From assembly GCF_003390375.1 (NCBI RefSeq), contig NZ_QUOT01000001.1:3782001-3846000 (forward strand): 64,000 bases of DNA. The letters are read 5' to 3'. The stretch is from Thalassotalea euphylliae. GTDB lineage: Bacteria > Pseudomonadota > Gammaproteobacteria > Enterobacterales > Alteromonadaceae. Shown in pieces: positions 53,196 through 61,309 of the stretch (position 1 is the first letter of the stretch; every line of letters begins with the position of its first letter). The notes below the pieces were generated by a model. The model worked only from the letters and a program-made list of their open reading frames with translations, had not been told where the DNA came from and did not search any database. A program made the translations under genes and the position numbers.

Positions 53196-54031
53196 TAGCG
53201 GTGTTCTCGCTTATGTTCATTGCCTTGGTAGTTATTATCTGTGGAGTTATCACTTTGGCAGTTATCGGCGGCAATATTGAAATCATATAACGCTTCGACA
53301 TGATCAAAGTGCGGTGCCAGTTGGGTGTCATGGCTAACAAATAATAAAGTAGTTTGCTGGTCGCTATTATCATTTGCACATAGCTGCGTTAACAGATTGA
53401 TAAAATTATTACGCGCGGCAGTGTCCAGTGAAGAGGTTGGCTCATCTGCAATCAGCAATTTAGGTTGATTGATAAAAGCTCGTGCAATACCTACACGTTG
53501 CTGTTGGCCAACACTTAGCTGATTAATTGGCCGATGCCAGTCTGCTGACGGAATACCAAGTCGCTCTAGTAAGGGCATAATGGTTTGCTTCTTGCTAACC
53601 TTGCGTTTAGGGCCTTGTTGGGAAGCAAAATGATTGGCTAGTTTGATGTTGTCTACGGCGGTTAAATAGCTGATTAAATTGAATTGCTGAAAAATATAGC
53701 CAGTATGCTGCGCTCGGAATTTGTCACGTTGGCGAGCGCTCATTTGGTTGATGGGCTCACCCAACACCCGGACAGTGCCTGATGCGGGTGTTAAGATGCC
53801 TGCGAGTATATTAAGTAAACTTGTTTTACCACTGCCTGATGCGCCAAAGATAAAGCATTTTTGCCCTTGGGGCACAGACCAGTGAGGGATATCGAGCACA
53901 GGCGATTCTGTACTAACTTCTGCGCTACCTTCAACGCTGCCTTCTGCGCTACCATGGCTTGTTGGAGCTGCGTTTCTTTTCCCTTGGTTGTAACTAAACG
54001 TTAGGTTTTCTATTTCGACAGCTAGACTCAT
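53195..54031 (-). CDS. ABC transporter ATP-binding protein, partner of the FtsX-type permease
   Basis: 278 residues. Walker A GASGSGKTS, Q-loop YIFQQFNLISYL, signature LSVGQQQRVGIARAF (GG of the usual signature replaced by VG), Walker B LLIADEPTSSLDT. A low-complexity insert lies near the N-terminus (about 17-45, SHGSAEGSVEGSAEVSTESP) before the Walker A region. The C-terminal tail is rich in Asn, Asp and His (NCQSDNSTDNNYQGNEHKREHR), perhaps relevant to metal. First gene of the ATPase-permease operon, divergent from the DUF3299 gene. Confidence 0.9.
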   Translation of the reverse strand: MSLAVEIENLTFSYNQGKRNAAPTSHGSAEGSVEGSAEVSTESPVLDIPHWSVPQGQKCFIFGASGSGKTSLLNILAGILTPASGTVRVLGEPINQMSARQRDKFRAQHTGYIFQQFNLISYLTAVDNIKLANHFASQQGPKRKVSKKQTIMPLLERLGIPSADWHRPINQLSVGQQQRVGIARAFINQPKLLIADEPTSSLDTAARNNFINLLTQLCANDNSDQQTTLLFVSHDTQLAPHFDHVEALYDFNIAADNCQSDNSTDNNYQGNEHKREHR

Positions 54032-54046
54032 ATAAACGGACTATTC

Positions 54047-54073
54047 TTATGCAATTGGTTTTATGCAATTGGT
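54047..54073. repeat. Direct repeat TTATGCAATTGGT in the divergent promoter
   Basis: Two copies, 54047-54059 and 54061-54073, period 14 bp, between the ABC ATPase and DUF3299 genes. Confidence 0.6.
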
Positions 54074-54075
54074 AT

Positions 54076-54098
54076 TAATTGTTATATTGTCACTAAAG
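54076..54098. promoter_or_regulatory. Possible Zur box between the ABC and DUF3299 genes
   Basis: The 23-bp window TAATTGTTATA-T-TGTCACTAAAG agrees with the left half of the gammaproteobacterial Zur consensus (GAAATGTTATA) at 9 of 11 positions and weakly with the right half. It resembles the better site at 59163-59185. It would allow joint control of the divergent genes. Confidence 0.4.
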
Positions 54099-54160
54099 TT
54101 GTGTTTTGTGATAGTATCACGATGTTGTTAGGAGTTAGAAGTCTGTAGGTTAAATTTGTC

Positions 54161-55063
54161 ATGAGAAGCTCAGCGAAACTGATTCGCAATGCCCAATTCC
54201 CCCGAGCTGGTATGTTTACTATTGCTAGCAATACAAGTAGCAATACAAGTAGCAATACAAGTAGCAATACAAGTAGCAATACAAGTAGCAATACAAGTAG
54301 CAAAACAAAGTGCAAAGGAGTTAAGCCTCGCAATTGTAATACAACGAAGGAGTTAAAGGTTTTTTCTACAGTGCTCTTAATCGCAGGCGTGCTACTTAGC
54401 AGTGGCTGCAGTGAGTCACAGCAGGGCGAGGAAATTAGCACGCAGGTGCATGCGGCAGAAAACCCTAATGAGCAAGTGATTGAGCAAGTTATTGAGCAAG
54501 AGCTAATGGCCTTTAGCGATGGTTCACATCTTAAATCTGGCGTTTTCCGATCCATAGAGTGGGGCGATCTAATTCCGGAAGATGATTTACAAGCCTTGCT
54601 TAATCCACCGGATTTTCTGATACAGATTGAAGATGGCTCTGCCGAAGATCAAATCACTAGCACTATTCAAAATGCTATGGCAGCAAACAAGGCGGCAAAT
54701 AATGCTGCAAATGGCGAAAAGCAGATAGAACCTTACGAGCAAGCGCTGGTATCTACCAATATTATAGAAGCCATGAATGGGCAAAAAGTTCGTATTCCTG
54801 GCTTTGTTGTGCCATTAGAATTTAACGATAACCAAGTTGTCACTAGTTTTTTCTTAGTTCCTTTTTTCGGCGCTTGTATTCATGCGCCACCACCACCGCC
54901 AAATCAAATAATCTTTGTTGAGTCTGAACGCGGTTTTGCGCTTGAGAATCTTTATGAACCTATTTGGGTGTCGGGGAAGTTGGCAACTGAGCTATTTGAA
55001 GACCAGCTAGCAACCGCAGCCTACACGATGCGACTTACGCATATTGAAAAATATGATGGTTAA
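54161..55063 (+). CDS. DUF3299 lipoprotein with a repeat-expanded N-terminus
   Basis: 300 residues. The C-terminal 100 carry the DUF3299 domain (KVRIPGFVVPLEFNDNQVVTSFFLVPFFGACIHAPPPPPNQIIFVE). A signal peptide with lipobox (VFSTVLLIAGVLLSSGC, Cys83) lies unusually far in. Before it is a Ser-Asn-Thr tract encoded by 12-bp repeats (54227-54310). No start codon exists between 54212 and the signal peptide, so the odd tail seems to be translated, from 54161 or 54212. DUF3299 proteins often accompany FtsX-type ABC transporters, as here, where the ABC genes are divergent. A metal-binding or transport-accessory role is inferred. Confidence 0.8.
   Translation: MRSSAKLIRNAQFPRAGMFTIASNTSSNTSSNTSSNTSSNTSSNTSSKTKCKGVKPRNCNTTKELKVFSTVLLIAGVLLSSGCSESQQGEEISTQVHAAENPNEQVIEQVIEQELMAFSDGSHLKSGVFRSIEWGDLIPEDDLQALLNPPDFLIQIEDGSAEDQITSTIQNAMAANKAANNAANGEKQIEPYEQALVSTNIIEAMNGQKVRIPGFVVPLEFNDNQVVTSFFLVPFFGACIHAPPPPPNQIIFVESERGFALENLYEPIWVSGKLATELFEDQLATAAYTMRLTHIEKYDG
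54227..54310 (+). repeat. 12-bp tandem repeat in the DUF3299 coding region
   Basis: AGCAATACAAGT is repeated six times without change (54227-54298), with a degenerate seventh copy AGCAAAACAAAG. Each unit adds Ser-Asn-Thr-Ser; copy number changes keep the reading frame. Confidence 0.9.
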
Positions 55064-55182
55064 TTCAATGGGTATAAGTTTTATCGAGGTTGAATAAACC
55101 AGTTTTAGCCAATAACTGGGTATTGGCTACATCTTGTTAGTTTTGTAGTGTTAGCTAAGCCTTGTTAATTACACCAAGGCGA

Positions 55183-56220
55183 TTATGAACGAGCTTCGTC
55201 AATAAGTGCCTGCTTTAATGCTTGCTCCCAAGCACTTTCTTCTACTTTATCTTCATCGCAGATGATTTCTATTCGGCTCTCAAGGCACTCATCTAGCATA
55301 GCTTCGGTAAGGCCATCTCGGGTGCTGTTATAGCCAAAAATACCATCACTTGTGATAAATACGGCTTTAATCCGCTCTGCACTAATACGGGCTAAAAGCG
55401 CTACTAGCTTTGCGCGATCAAATACCTTGTCAGGTGCAAACCGCCAACCGACACTGCTAAAGCCTTCTCCTTGATTGGCGGCTTTTAAATAACCTGATGT
55501 TGGCATGGGCTGTTCGGCTACAATTGGCGCTGCTGAGGCCTTTTCGTGGTGATGATGGCGATGAACGACAGGCACATGGTCTGTTTTACCGCTAAGCCAG
55601 CTCAGCTCTATTTTACCGTGCTCTGCAAATAGTAATTGCTGCGCAGGGCAGCCTTGAATTTGTTGGTTGCTGATATAGCTGGCTAATGCTTGTTGGTGAA
55701 CATCTGAATACAAATCTACTTTGTTGCCAACCACAATATCGGCAATTGCGATTTGTTGGTTAAATGTCGCATGCTCGGTGTAGCGCCTATCGGCCAAATT
55801 ACGTGCGTCAACGAGCGTGACGGTTTTTTGCAAATCTAAAATTTCGCTGTAGTAGTTATTCGACAGCAATTGCAGTACTTCAACTGGGTGACCTAAGCCC
55901 GTTGGCTCAATTAATAAGCGATCAGGCTTGGCTTCTGCGAGCAGCAAGTTAAGTGCGATTTGCATGGGCAGCCCAGACGCACAGCACATACAGCCGCCGG
56001 GCACTTCTTTGATAAATACTTGTTGGTCGGCTGCTGATGAACCTTGAAATAAACTGCCGTCAACGCCAATTTCACCAAACTCATTGACTAAGATTGCCCA
56101 ACGCTCATGACTGGGTTTCTCATTGAGTAAGTGCATGATCGCAGATGTTTTTCCTACACCAAGAAACCCCGTGATGATATTGGTTGGAACAGCGAGAATT
56201 TTATCGTTTTTTTGAGTCAT
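55183..56220 (-). CDS. COG0523/CobW-family metal chaperone GTPase (zinc-linked)
   Basis: 345 residues. Walker A GFLGVGKTS (18-26), the hallmark metal-binding motif GCMCC (76-80), the NKVD base-recognition motif and a CobW_C domain at the C-terminus (about 240-335, WRFAPDKVFDRAKLVALLARI). A His run (VHRHHHH, about 220) lies in the linker. These GTPases deliver zinc (ZigA, ZNG1 types) or cobalt (CobW). Because Zur, ZrgA-like and DUF1826 genes lie upstream on the same strand, a zinc role under starvation is most likely. It is separated from the MerC-like gene by 195 bases, so it may have its own promoter. Confidence 0.9.
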   Translation of the reverse strand: MTQKNDKILAVPTNIITGFLGVGKTSAIMHLLNEKPSHERWAILVNEFGEIGVDGSLFQGSSAADQQVFIKEVPGGCMCCASGLPMQIALNLLLAEAKPDRLLIEPTGLGHPVEVLQLLSNNYYSEILDLQKTVTLVDARNLADRRYTEHATFNQQIAIADIVVGNKVDLYSDVHQQALASYISNQQIQGCPAQQLLFAEHGKIELSWLSGKTDHVPVVHRHHHHEKASAAPIVAEQPMPTSGYLKAANQGEGFSSVGWRFAPDKVFDRAKLVALLARISAERIKAVFITSDGIFGYNSTRDGLTEAMLDECLESRIEIICDEDKVEESAWEQALKQALIDEARS

Positions 56221-56415
56221 GAATTTGCTCTTGTACTGCAGAGTAAAAATATTGGTTTGCTATTAGCTGCGCTCAGTTTTTATGGCCAAATTAAGCTTTC
56301 TCGGCCTAATTATACTTTCGCGAACTAGTTACATTTCCATGTGGAGTAGGGGCCTGTATCAATTCAAAACTAAGTCAAAAATAAGTTAAGCACAAGCCAT
56401 CACAATGCTAACAGT

Positions 56416-56829
56416 TTAACTCGCTTGCTCTGACGGACATGCACACTTATCGTGGCTGCGACACAGACTAAAGTTCTTCACATGAGCGACCGCGATAATG
56501 GTTGCACCTACTGTAGTTAATAATTTTTCACCAATTTCACCAAGCAAGTGCTCACCAAATAGTGCTGCCGCTAACAGCGTTGCAAGGCCCACTAGGCCAT
56601 AGCTTACCACCGTATAATTACGATGCTTTTTACAGCCTAAGGTAAGTGCATAAATACTGGTAGGTAAGACTGCCATGACCATCCAAAAATGAAACGACTC
56701 TTGTGCCATAGGTAATACCGCCAAACTAGGAACGATGACCAGTAATAACGGAAGCGCTAAACAATGCAGGACACAAAGCATAGAGAGGCTGATCGCTAGT
56801 TTGTCGGCATAAAGTGATAATAATTTCAT
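56416..56829 (-). CDS. MerC-family membrane protein
   Basis: 137 residues, four helices, starting with the MerC pattern YADKLAISLSMLCVLHCLALPLLLVIVPSL, in which CVLHC is the metal-binding pair in the first helix. The C-terminus adds three Cys and His (CRSHDKCACPSEQ). MerC proteins move mercury and possibly other thiophilic metals across the inner membrane. No merA or merR is present, and the neighbours are zinc genes, so a homeostatic metal role is more likely than mercury resistance. It lies downstream of zur by 143 bases. Confidence 0.82.
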   Translation of the reverse strand: MKLLSLYADKLAISLSMLCVLHCLALPLLLVIVPSLAVLPMAQESFHFWMVMAVLPTSIYALTLGCKKHRNYTVVSYGLVGLATLLAAALFGEHLLGEIGEKLLTTVGATIIAVAHVKNFSLCRSHDKCACPSEQAS

Positions 56830-56972
56830 TGAGTAAACCTTATTATTTTAGTGTAGCTAGCTGTGCTTTTATTGTTGGCGCATCTAGCAAGTTTTCATAA
56901 AAATCTGTTAAGTAAGCTATTAGCTAGTTTCTGTCTGCTATCAGTTATTGGCCGCTAGATACTGGCTGCCAG

Positions 56973-57551
56973 TTACCGGCTATTAGCCGTTGGCGACAAA
57001 TTGTCGATAAGTGGTTGGTTATAAACCACCTCTTTAACCTGCTTTTCGGCACAAGTAGCTTCTTCCTTGCATTGAGCCTTATCGGATTGTTTTTCCGATT
57101 TGATTGCACACGCTTGGCATGTGCCTGTCAGTTCAATTTGTGGCGAATTTAGTTGATAACCCGTTTGCTTAATTTCATCGATTAGCGCAGCCAAGTTAGT
57201 AGAGCAGGCGCTGAGTTCATCAACGCGCTGACATTGCTGGCAGACGATAAATTGTGGCAATTCGTGTGAATGTTCACAGCCGATGTAGGCACAGGCGACG
57301 TATTTATTGGCAATGTTTAATCGATGTGCCAAATGCACTGAGGCAAGGAAATCTAAAATACGATAAGCCGACATTGGTGCCAGTGTTTGCTGATAATGCT
57401 CGCTGTATAACTCAATCAGCTCGTAAGCGGATACCGCTTTATCTGCTTGAAGCAAAACACTTAATACTTGTTTGCGTTTTTTCGTTAAGCGTTCACCGCT
57501 CTTGCGGCAGCTTTGCTCTGCTTGCTCGATGTGAGTTTGCCAATTCTTCAT
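56973..57551 (-). CDS. zur: Zinc uptake regulator Zur (Fur family)
   Basis: 192 residues. Winged helix (RLTKKRKQVLSVLLQADKAVSAYELIELYSEHYQQTLAPMSAYRILDFLASVHLAHRLN), then the structural zinc site with two CxxC motifs, CQQC (104-107) and CQAC (145-148), and the CEHSHELPQF sequence characteristic of Zur rather than Fur. The C-terminal 40 residues extend beyond the usual length and contain two more Cys (CKEEATC). It starts 4 bases after the stop of the ZrgA-like gene, so they are one transcript. Confidence 0.92.
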   Translation of the reverse strand: MKNWQTHIEQAEQSCRKSGERLTKKRKQVLSVLLQADKAVSAYELIELYSEHYQQTLAPMSAYRILDFLASVHLAHRLNIANKYVACAYIGCEHSHELPQFIVCQQCQRVDELSACSTNLAALIDEIKQTGYQLNSPQIELTGTCQACAIKSEKQSDKAQCKEEATCAEKQVKEVVYNQPLIDNLSPTANSR

Positions 57552-57555
57552 TATA

Positions 57556-58164
57556 TTACCTCAACTCAAGCACTGTGTTGGAAGGTATGAGCGTTGCGCT
57601 ACCTTGCTGTGTTCTGGTTAGCCAAATTGCACGAACTTTTGTTAAGCGGCTAAAGTGTTTAAAGAGTTCGATAGTCATTGACTCTAGCGTATGAGCTTGC
57701 TGGCAATTAAACAGGTAAGTTGCTGATACTTCAGCGTGTTCGTGTTGGTGACTGTCGTCATGACTGTCAGGCTTTGGCATTAGACTCTGTAAATCGATAA
57801 ATTGCTCTGTCAGTTGGCATTTTACGTTAGCAAATTTTAAAACCTGCGCTGTGTTTGTCAGCTGCTGTTTGGCATAGTTGATCTGAGCGAGTTCTTGCTC
57901 ATCTTGGGCGCGGTGCTCAAAGCCAACAATACTTTCTGCAGGTGCAATAAGGTTGATTTGAACTTGCTTGCCTTCGACGACCACAGTTAATTCTGCCATA
58001 CCATGGACATGTGCCTGTAGGTTTGACGAATGGACATGATGATCGTGATGAGGAGTCCCAGCCTTGTTATGGTTGTGCTCACTGGCGTGCACTGCCGCAA
58101 TATAAGCGACATATAAGAAGCTAACAAAAACGAGAAAAATTGTGGGTAATAAACTGGAATTCAT
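57556..58164 (-). CDS. ZrgA-like (DUF2796) periplasmic zinc-binding protein
   Basis: 202 residues. An N-terminal hydrophobic signal (LLPTIFLVFVSFLYVAYIAAVHA) precedes a His-rich stretch (SEHNHNKAGTPHHDHHVHSS) and the DUF2796 domain: AHVHGMAELTVVVEGKQVQINLIAPAESIVGFEH. A second His/Asp cluster is DSHDDSHQHEHAE. Vibrio ZrgA, of this family, is part of a zinc uptake system with FtsX-type ABC partners. I take the ATG at 58164; an in-frame TTG 14 codons upstream is less likely. The zur gene follows by 4 bases. Confidence 0.85.
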   Translation of the reverse strand: MNSSLLPTIFLVFVSFLYVAYIAAVHASEHNHNKAGTPHHDHHVHSSNLQAHVHGMAELTVVVEGKQVQINLIAPAESIVGFEHRAQDEQELAQINYAKQQLTNTAQVLKFANVKCQLTEQFIDLQSLMPKPDSHDDSHQHEHAEVSATYLFNCQQAHTLESMTIELFKHFSRLTKVRAIWLTRTQQGSATLIPSNTVLELR

Positions 58165-58276
58165 ATCAATGGAGCTAGGCAGAAACTGAGTCAAAACCTG
58201 AGTCAAATCTTAAGCCAAACCCTGAGTTTTGTGTTGGTTGCAAGGTAGTCACTGGGTTAATCACTAACGTAGTCAA

Positions 58277-59005
58277 TTAATCACTAAAGTCTAGGGTCAG
58301 TAATAAACGCTGTTCATTGTCACTCAGGCTAGGCGAGCGATGAACAATGCCGCCGCCTTCGTTGTTGTACCAAGACTCACCTTTTAGCAGGGCAACATCA
58401 CCAGCAGCTAGCTGGTTAATATGGTTAAGGTCACGAATAACACCAGAGCTATTATCTGGTAAGCCTTTGCCACCAAAACCAAGCTTAGTGCGATCGACCA
58501 CGTTATTGGGTAACCACTCTGTAGCGTTGCCTGTAAAGGTTGTTACCAACCGACAGGGCACTTTATCGACATGGAATTTAGGACACATAGCATGGGTCAA
58601 ATGAGTTAACCTTAACCCCACACGCTTTAGTTCAAATAAGGTGCAAAACATATCAACAAGTAGCGCAATATGCTGACAAAGCTCTGGTGCAGCATTTAAC
58701 TCAGCCGATTGTTCAAGTAAATTCTCGACGACATTATCGGCATCGGTCGTCATCACTACTTTCAAGTTTGCAGCGTTTTTCAATAGCTGCTTAGCTTCTT
58801 CACTAATGCTCGATGAAATGGCGTTTTGCCACACCGCGATATTGATATTGTCTTGGTAAATGTCCGTAAAAATTGCAGGTTGATCGCCAAAACACGCTTT
58901 GCGTACTGGATTTTCAGGCTCAGCTTTTGGTGATAGTGCCACGACCTCAGACTTTGGGGCGTGTGATGGCGTTTCTACTGACATTGATGTGGCGAGGCTG
59001 CTCAT
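58277..59005 (-). CDS. DUF1826 protein
   Basis: 242 residues. Conserved DUF1826 segments are ACFGDQPAIFTDIYQDNINIAVWQ, KFHVDKVPCRLVTTFTGNATEWLPN and LLKGESWYNNEGGGIVHRSPSLSDNEQRLLLTLDF; the pattern HxD...H with a jelly-roll feel suggests a metal-dependent oxygenase-like fold, but no activity is established. DUF1826 genes are often found in Zur regulons beside COG0523 GTPases. The ATG at 59005 has AGGTG upstream and is preferred over an in-frame start 11 codons earlier. First gene of the zinc cluster, with a Zur-like box about 160-180 bases upstream. Confidence 0.85.
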   Translation of the reverse strand: MSSLATSMSVETPSHAPKSEVVALSPKAEPENPVRKACFGDQPAIFTDIYQDNINIAVWQNAISSSISEEAKQLLKNAANLKVVMTTDADNVVENLLEQSAELNAAPELCQHIALLVDMFCTLFELKRVGLRLTHLTHAMCPKFHVDKVPCRLVTTFTGNATEWLPNNVVDRTKLGFGGKGLPDNSSGVIRDLNHINQLAAGDVALLKGESWYNNEGGGIVHRSPSLSDNEQRLLLTLDFSD

Positions 59006-59162
59006 AATTACACCTGTTACTTTATCTCTTTTCACCATAAAGGTGATTCACTTTCCCTTAACGCCTCATACATGTTTTATTCGTTATTTTTACACTGTTT
59101 GAGTTTAACGCTTGCTCTTAGGGTTAACTCAAAAGAGGGGGGCGAATATCATTGGAATTATT

Positions 59163-59185
59163 GTAATGTTACAATGTAACAAAAG
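59163..59185. promoter_or_regulatory. Zur box upstream of the zinc cluster
   Basis: GTAATGTTACA-A-TGTAACAAAAG. Core TGTTAC-AAT-GTAACA (59167-59181) is a perfect dyad. Against the Zur consensus GAAATGTTATA-N-TATAACATTTC it matches 9 of 11 positions on the left and 6 of 11 on the right. It lies upstream of the DUF1826 gene, as expected for Zur control. Confidence 0.6.
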
Positions 59186-59220
59186 TAAAGTGAAGATTAG
59201 TTGGTCTTGGTTTTTCTTGG

Positions 59221-59254
59221 TTTGAATTAGTTTGAATTAGTTTGAATTAGTTTG
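59221..59254. repeat. Tandem 10-bp repeat TTTGAATTAG
   Basis: Three exact copies and a partial fourth, just beyond the Zur-like box. Apart from these, the gap 59006-59505 holds no gene. Confidence 0.8.
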
Positions 59255-59463
59255 GTGGTGGTTAATGTTGATGTTACACCGAGCTAGTTAGGGTAACCAC
59301 TAGCTGAACAGAGAGCGGTAAGCCAGAAAGCGGTAAGGAAGTTTAGTTTAGCCAAGTGCCTTGGTCTTCAGGTACAAGTACATTGGTTTTCAAATAACGG
59401 GGAAGCACAGTGTTGTGTTACTTTATTTCAACATACCCGTTGCATTGTTCAGGTAGTGTGAAT

Positions 59464-59491
59464 AGGGCGTTTCCTCGGAAGGAAACGCCCT
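59464..59491. other. Strong hairpin downstream of the DUF4124 operon
   Basis: AGGGCGTTTCC and GGAAACGCCCT form a perfect 11-bp stem with a 6-base loop, 15 bases after the stop of the gene at 59506. Neither side has a T run, so a Rho-independent terminator is unproven; it could protect the mRNA 3' end. Confidence 0.55.
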
Positions 59492-59505
59492 CAACGCACT
59501 TGAAA

Positions 59506-60318
59506 CTAAGACTTTTTAGTAAAGTGCCACAGTATGGGGTTGTGAGTGTGGCGCAGTATCATCTTGTTTTCATCGAGTGTTTCCACGCGCCATGATTGTT
59601 TAGTACCAATTTTGCCTTGTGGGTGTTTTTCAAAATCGAAAACGTACTCTAAGGTTAGTTCGCCATTGATCAGGTCCCAGTTGCCTTCAGCCAATGACTT
59701 ACTGTGATTGTGCTCTGCTACTTTGAATTCACCCCAAGACAGCTCTAGTCGCTTACCTTTACTATCGTACCAATCGCCCATCATCAGTTCTTTGTGATAG
59801 CTTTTCGCAAATTTGTCGCCATTGACGCGCAGATAGTGTTGTGTGCGATTGTCTGGGTCAATCACGCTCATCCGTGTATGGTTTAATGAACTAACCGTTA
59901 GCTTTTCTGAAATGCCAACCATAGCGCTATTTTGTGGTTTTTTACTGTCGCGGGTGTAGGTTAAAATAATTTCTTTGCCTTCTTCACGCCAGCGGCCACT
60001 AAATAGGGTATCAAGTTGGCCCTGACGAGCCGACCATTGATGAATGTTGAATAAGCCATTATCACGTAAAAATAGGGTGCGAACACCTTTAGAGGTCATT
60101 GACCACCAAGCGCCATCAAGGTGAGTGTCGACGCTGCTTTGCCCTGTTTTTTTGGGTTGCACACCAATCTTAAGCTCTTCCATTTCTTCATTGAGATCTG
60201 GCGGTGGTGTTTGTGAGAAGTAAGTATTCCCGTCTTTGTCGACCCACTTATAGATTTGTGCGTTAACTTGCCATGGTGCAATGACCAATAGGCTGAGGAT
60301 GATTGTTATTTTTAGCAT
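59506..60318 (-). CDS. Secreted DUF4124-domain protein
   Basis: 270 residues. Signal peptide (MLKITIILSLLVIAPWQVNAQ), directly followed by a DUF4124 domain (IYKWVDKDGNTYFSQTPPP), a motif of periplasmic proteins of unknown role. The remaining 200 residues look beta-rich, with repeated GxW patterns (FSGRWREEGKEIILTYT, GDWYDSKGKRLELSWG, GNWDLINGELTLEYVF), suggestive of a lipocalin-like or avidin-like barrel; that is inference. GAGGAA before the ATG at 60318 decides the start. The upstream DUF4124-type gene ends 48 bases before, on the same strand. Confidence 0.72.
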   Translation of the reverse strand: MLKITIILSLLVIAPWQVNAQIYKWVDKDGNTYFSQTPPPDLNEEMEELKIGVQPKKTGQSSVDTHLDGAWWSMTSKGVRTLFLRDNGLFNIHQWSARQGQLDTLFSGRWREEGKEIILTYTRDSKKPQNSAMVGISEKLTVSSLNHTRMSVIDPDNRTQHYLRVNGDKFAKSYHKELMMGDWYDSKGKRLELSWGEFKVAEHNHSKSLAEGNWDLINGELTLEYVFDFEKHPQGKIGTKQSWRVETLDENKMILRHTHNPILWHFTKKS

Positions 60319-60366
60319 TATTATTCCTCGGTTTTTTCTTAGTGAAAGTTCATACAACCGCACGAG

Positions 60367-61092
60367 TTAACCATTAACTTGTCGCGGTTTAAAAAGCTTT
60401 TTCTGCTCTTGCATCAGTGAATAGTAGTAGCTTGAATATTGGCGTTTAAGTCGATTTGCTTGATTGTGGGCTTTGCGATTTCGGTCTTTGCACTTCACCC
60501 ATGCCTTAGCTCGGTCGCTATTCGTCCATCCGGTTTCATTGGGTTGTTTGCATTGCGCGTCAATTTTATTCATCGCCGAGGATGCCATTTCGTGTTCGTT
60601 GATAATGGTGTCAGCGACTTCTTGATAGTAAAGCTCAATAGTTTTTTGGTGAATCGCCACCTTACACGCGGCGTCTCCAACCGTCTTTTTTATGCTAGCG
60701 GCGTTACCGCGCTTTTGTACTTCGATATAGCGATCAAAATTTGTTTGGTAATAGCGCCAAGCGCCTTGTAGCGAAGACATTGCATTGAGCAGTCGGGAAT
60801 TTAAGTTTTGTTGATACTCATAGGTGCTGCCTTTGCAAACACAGCCGGTGTCAGTGCATCGCGCTACAGCGCCGCCAATTCGCGGTGAGACAAACCATGA
60901 TGGGTGAAAACCAAACTTTCCTTGTTTGGCTTTGTAAAGCTCGGTTTCTTTTGCTTCTTCAGCGCACGGCGTGCCTTGAAATACCACTGAATCGTTGGCG
61001 TCAGTGCATTGGTAAACTTTGCTGTGGGTTGATAATGAGAAGAATAAGAGTGTAAAAAAAGCGAAAAGTACGCCAAACAGCTGAGTCGGCAT
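60367..61092 (-). CDS. Secreted DUF4124-like protein, Cys-rich
   Basis: 241 residues. Signal peptide (LFGVLFAFFTLLFFSLSTHS), then VYQCTDANDSVVFQGTPCAEEAKETELY, the cysteine form of DUF4124, then VARCTDTGCVCKGSTYEYQQ and a helical region with basic C-terminus (NRKAHNQANRLKRQYSSYYYSLMQEQKKLFKPRQ). Exported to the periplasm; function unknown. It forms a pair with the next DUF4124 gene. Confidence 0.7.
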   Translation of the reverse strand: MPTQLFGVLFAFFTLLFFSLSTHSKVYQCTDANDSVVFQGTPCAEEAKETELYKAKQGKFGFHPSWFVSPRIGGAVARCTDTGCVCKGSTYEYQQNLNSRLLNAMSSLQGAWRYYQTNFDRYIEVQKRGNAASIKKTVGDAACKVAIHQKTIELYYQEVADTIINEHEMASSAMNKIDAQCKQPNETGWTNSDRAKAWVKCKDRNRKAHNQANRLKRQYSSYYYSLMQEQKKLFKPRQVNG

Positions 61093-61309
61093 GGTGTCAG
61101 TCCCTTAACATGCAAAAAATAGTGCGTTGTGTTAACTTGCAATTCAGCGCTTTCTTTCTACTTAAACATTCGAAAACTGTATGCAAAAGTTACTAAAACG
61201 CACTGAATTGCCTAGAATTTCGACAAAATACTAACCTTGTTTGCGCTTAGGTTCAATGCTAATTTTAATCGCGTGTTTTGCGCATGTTCTGGGCGTGTTC
61301 TGGGCGGGT

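Noticed and set aside
54082..54555. Leu-Val repeat protein on the minus strand
   Set aside because: It is the antisense reading of the 12-bp repeats within the DUF3299 gene; the plus-strand frame has a real domain and lipobox.
56300..56340. AGTTACATTTCC as a Zur box before the COG0523 gene
   Set aside because: The right half resembles the consensus but there is no matching left half.
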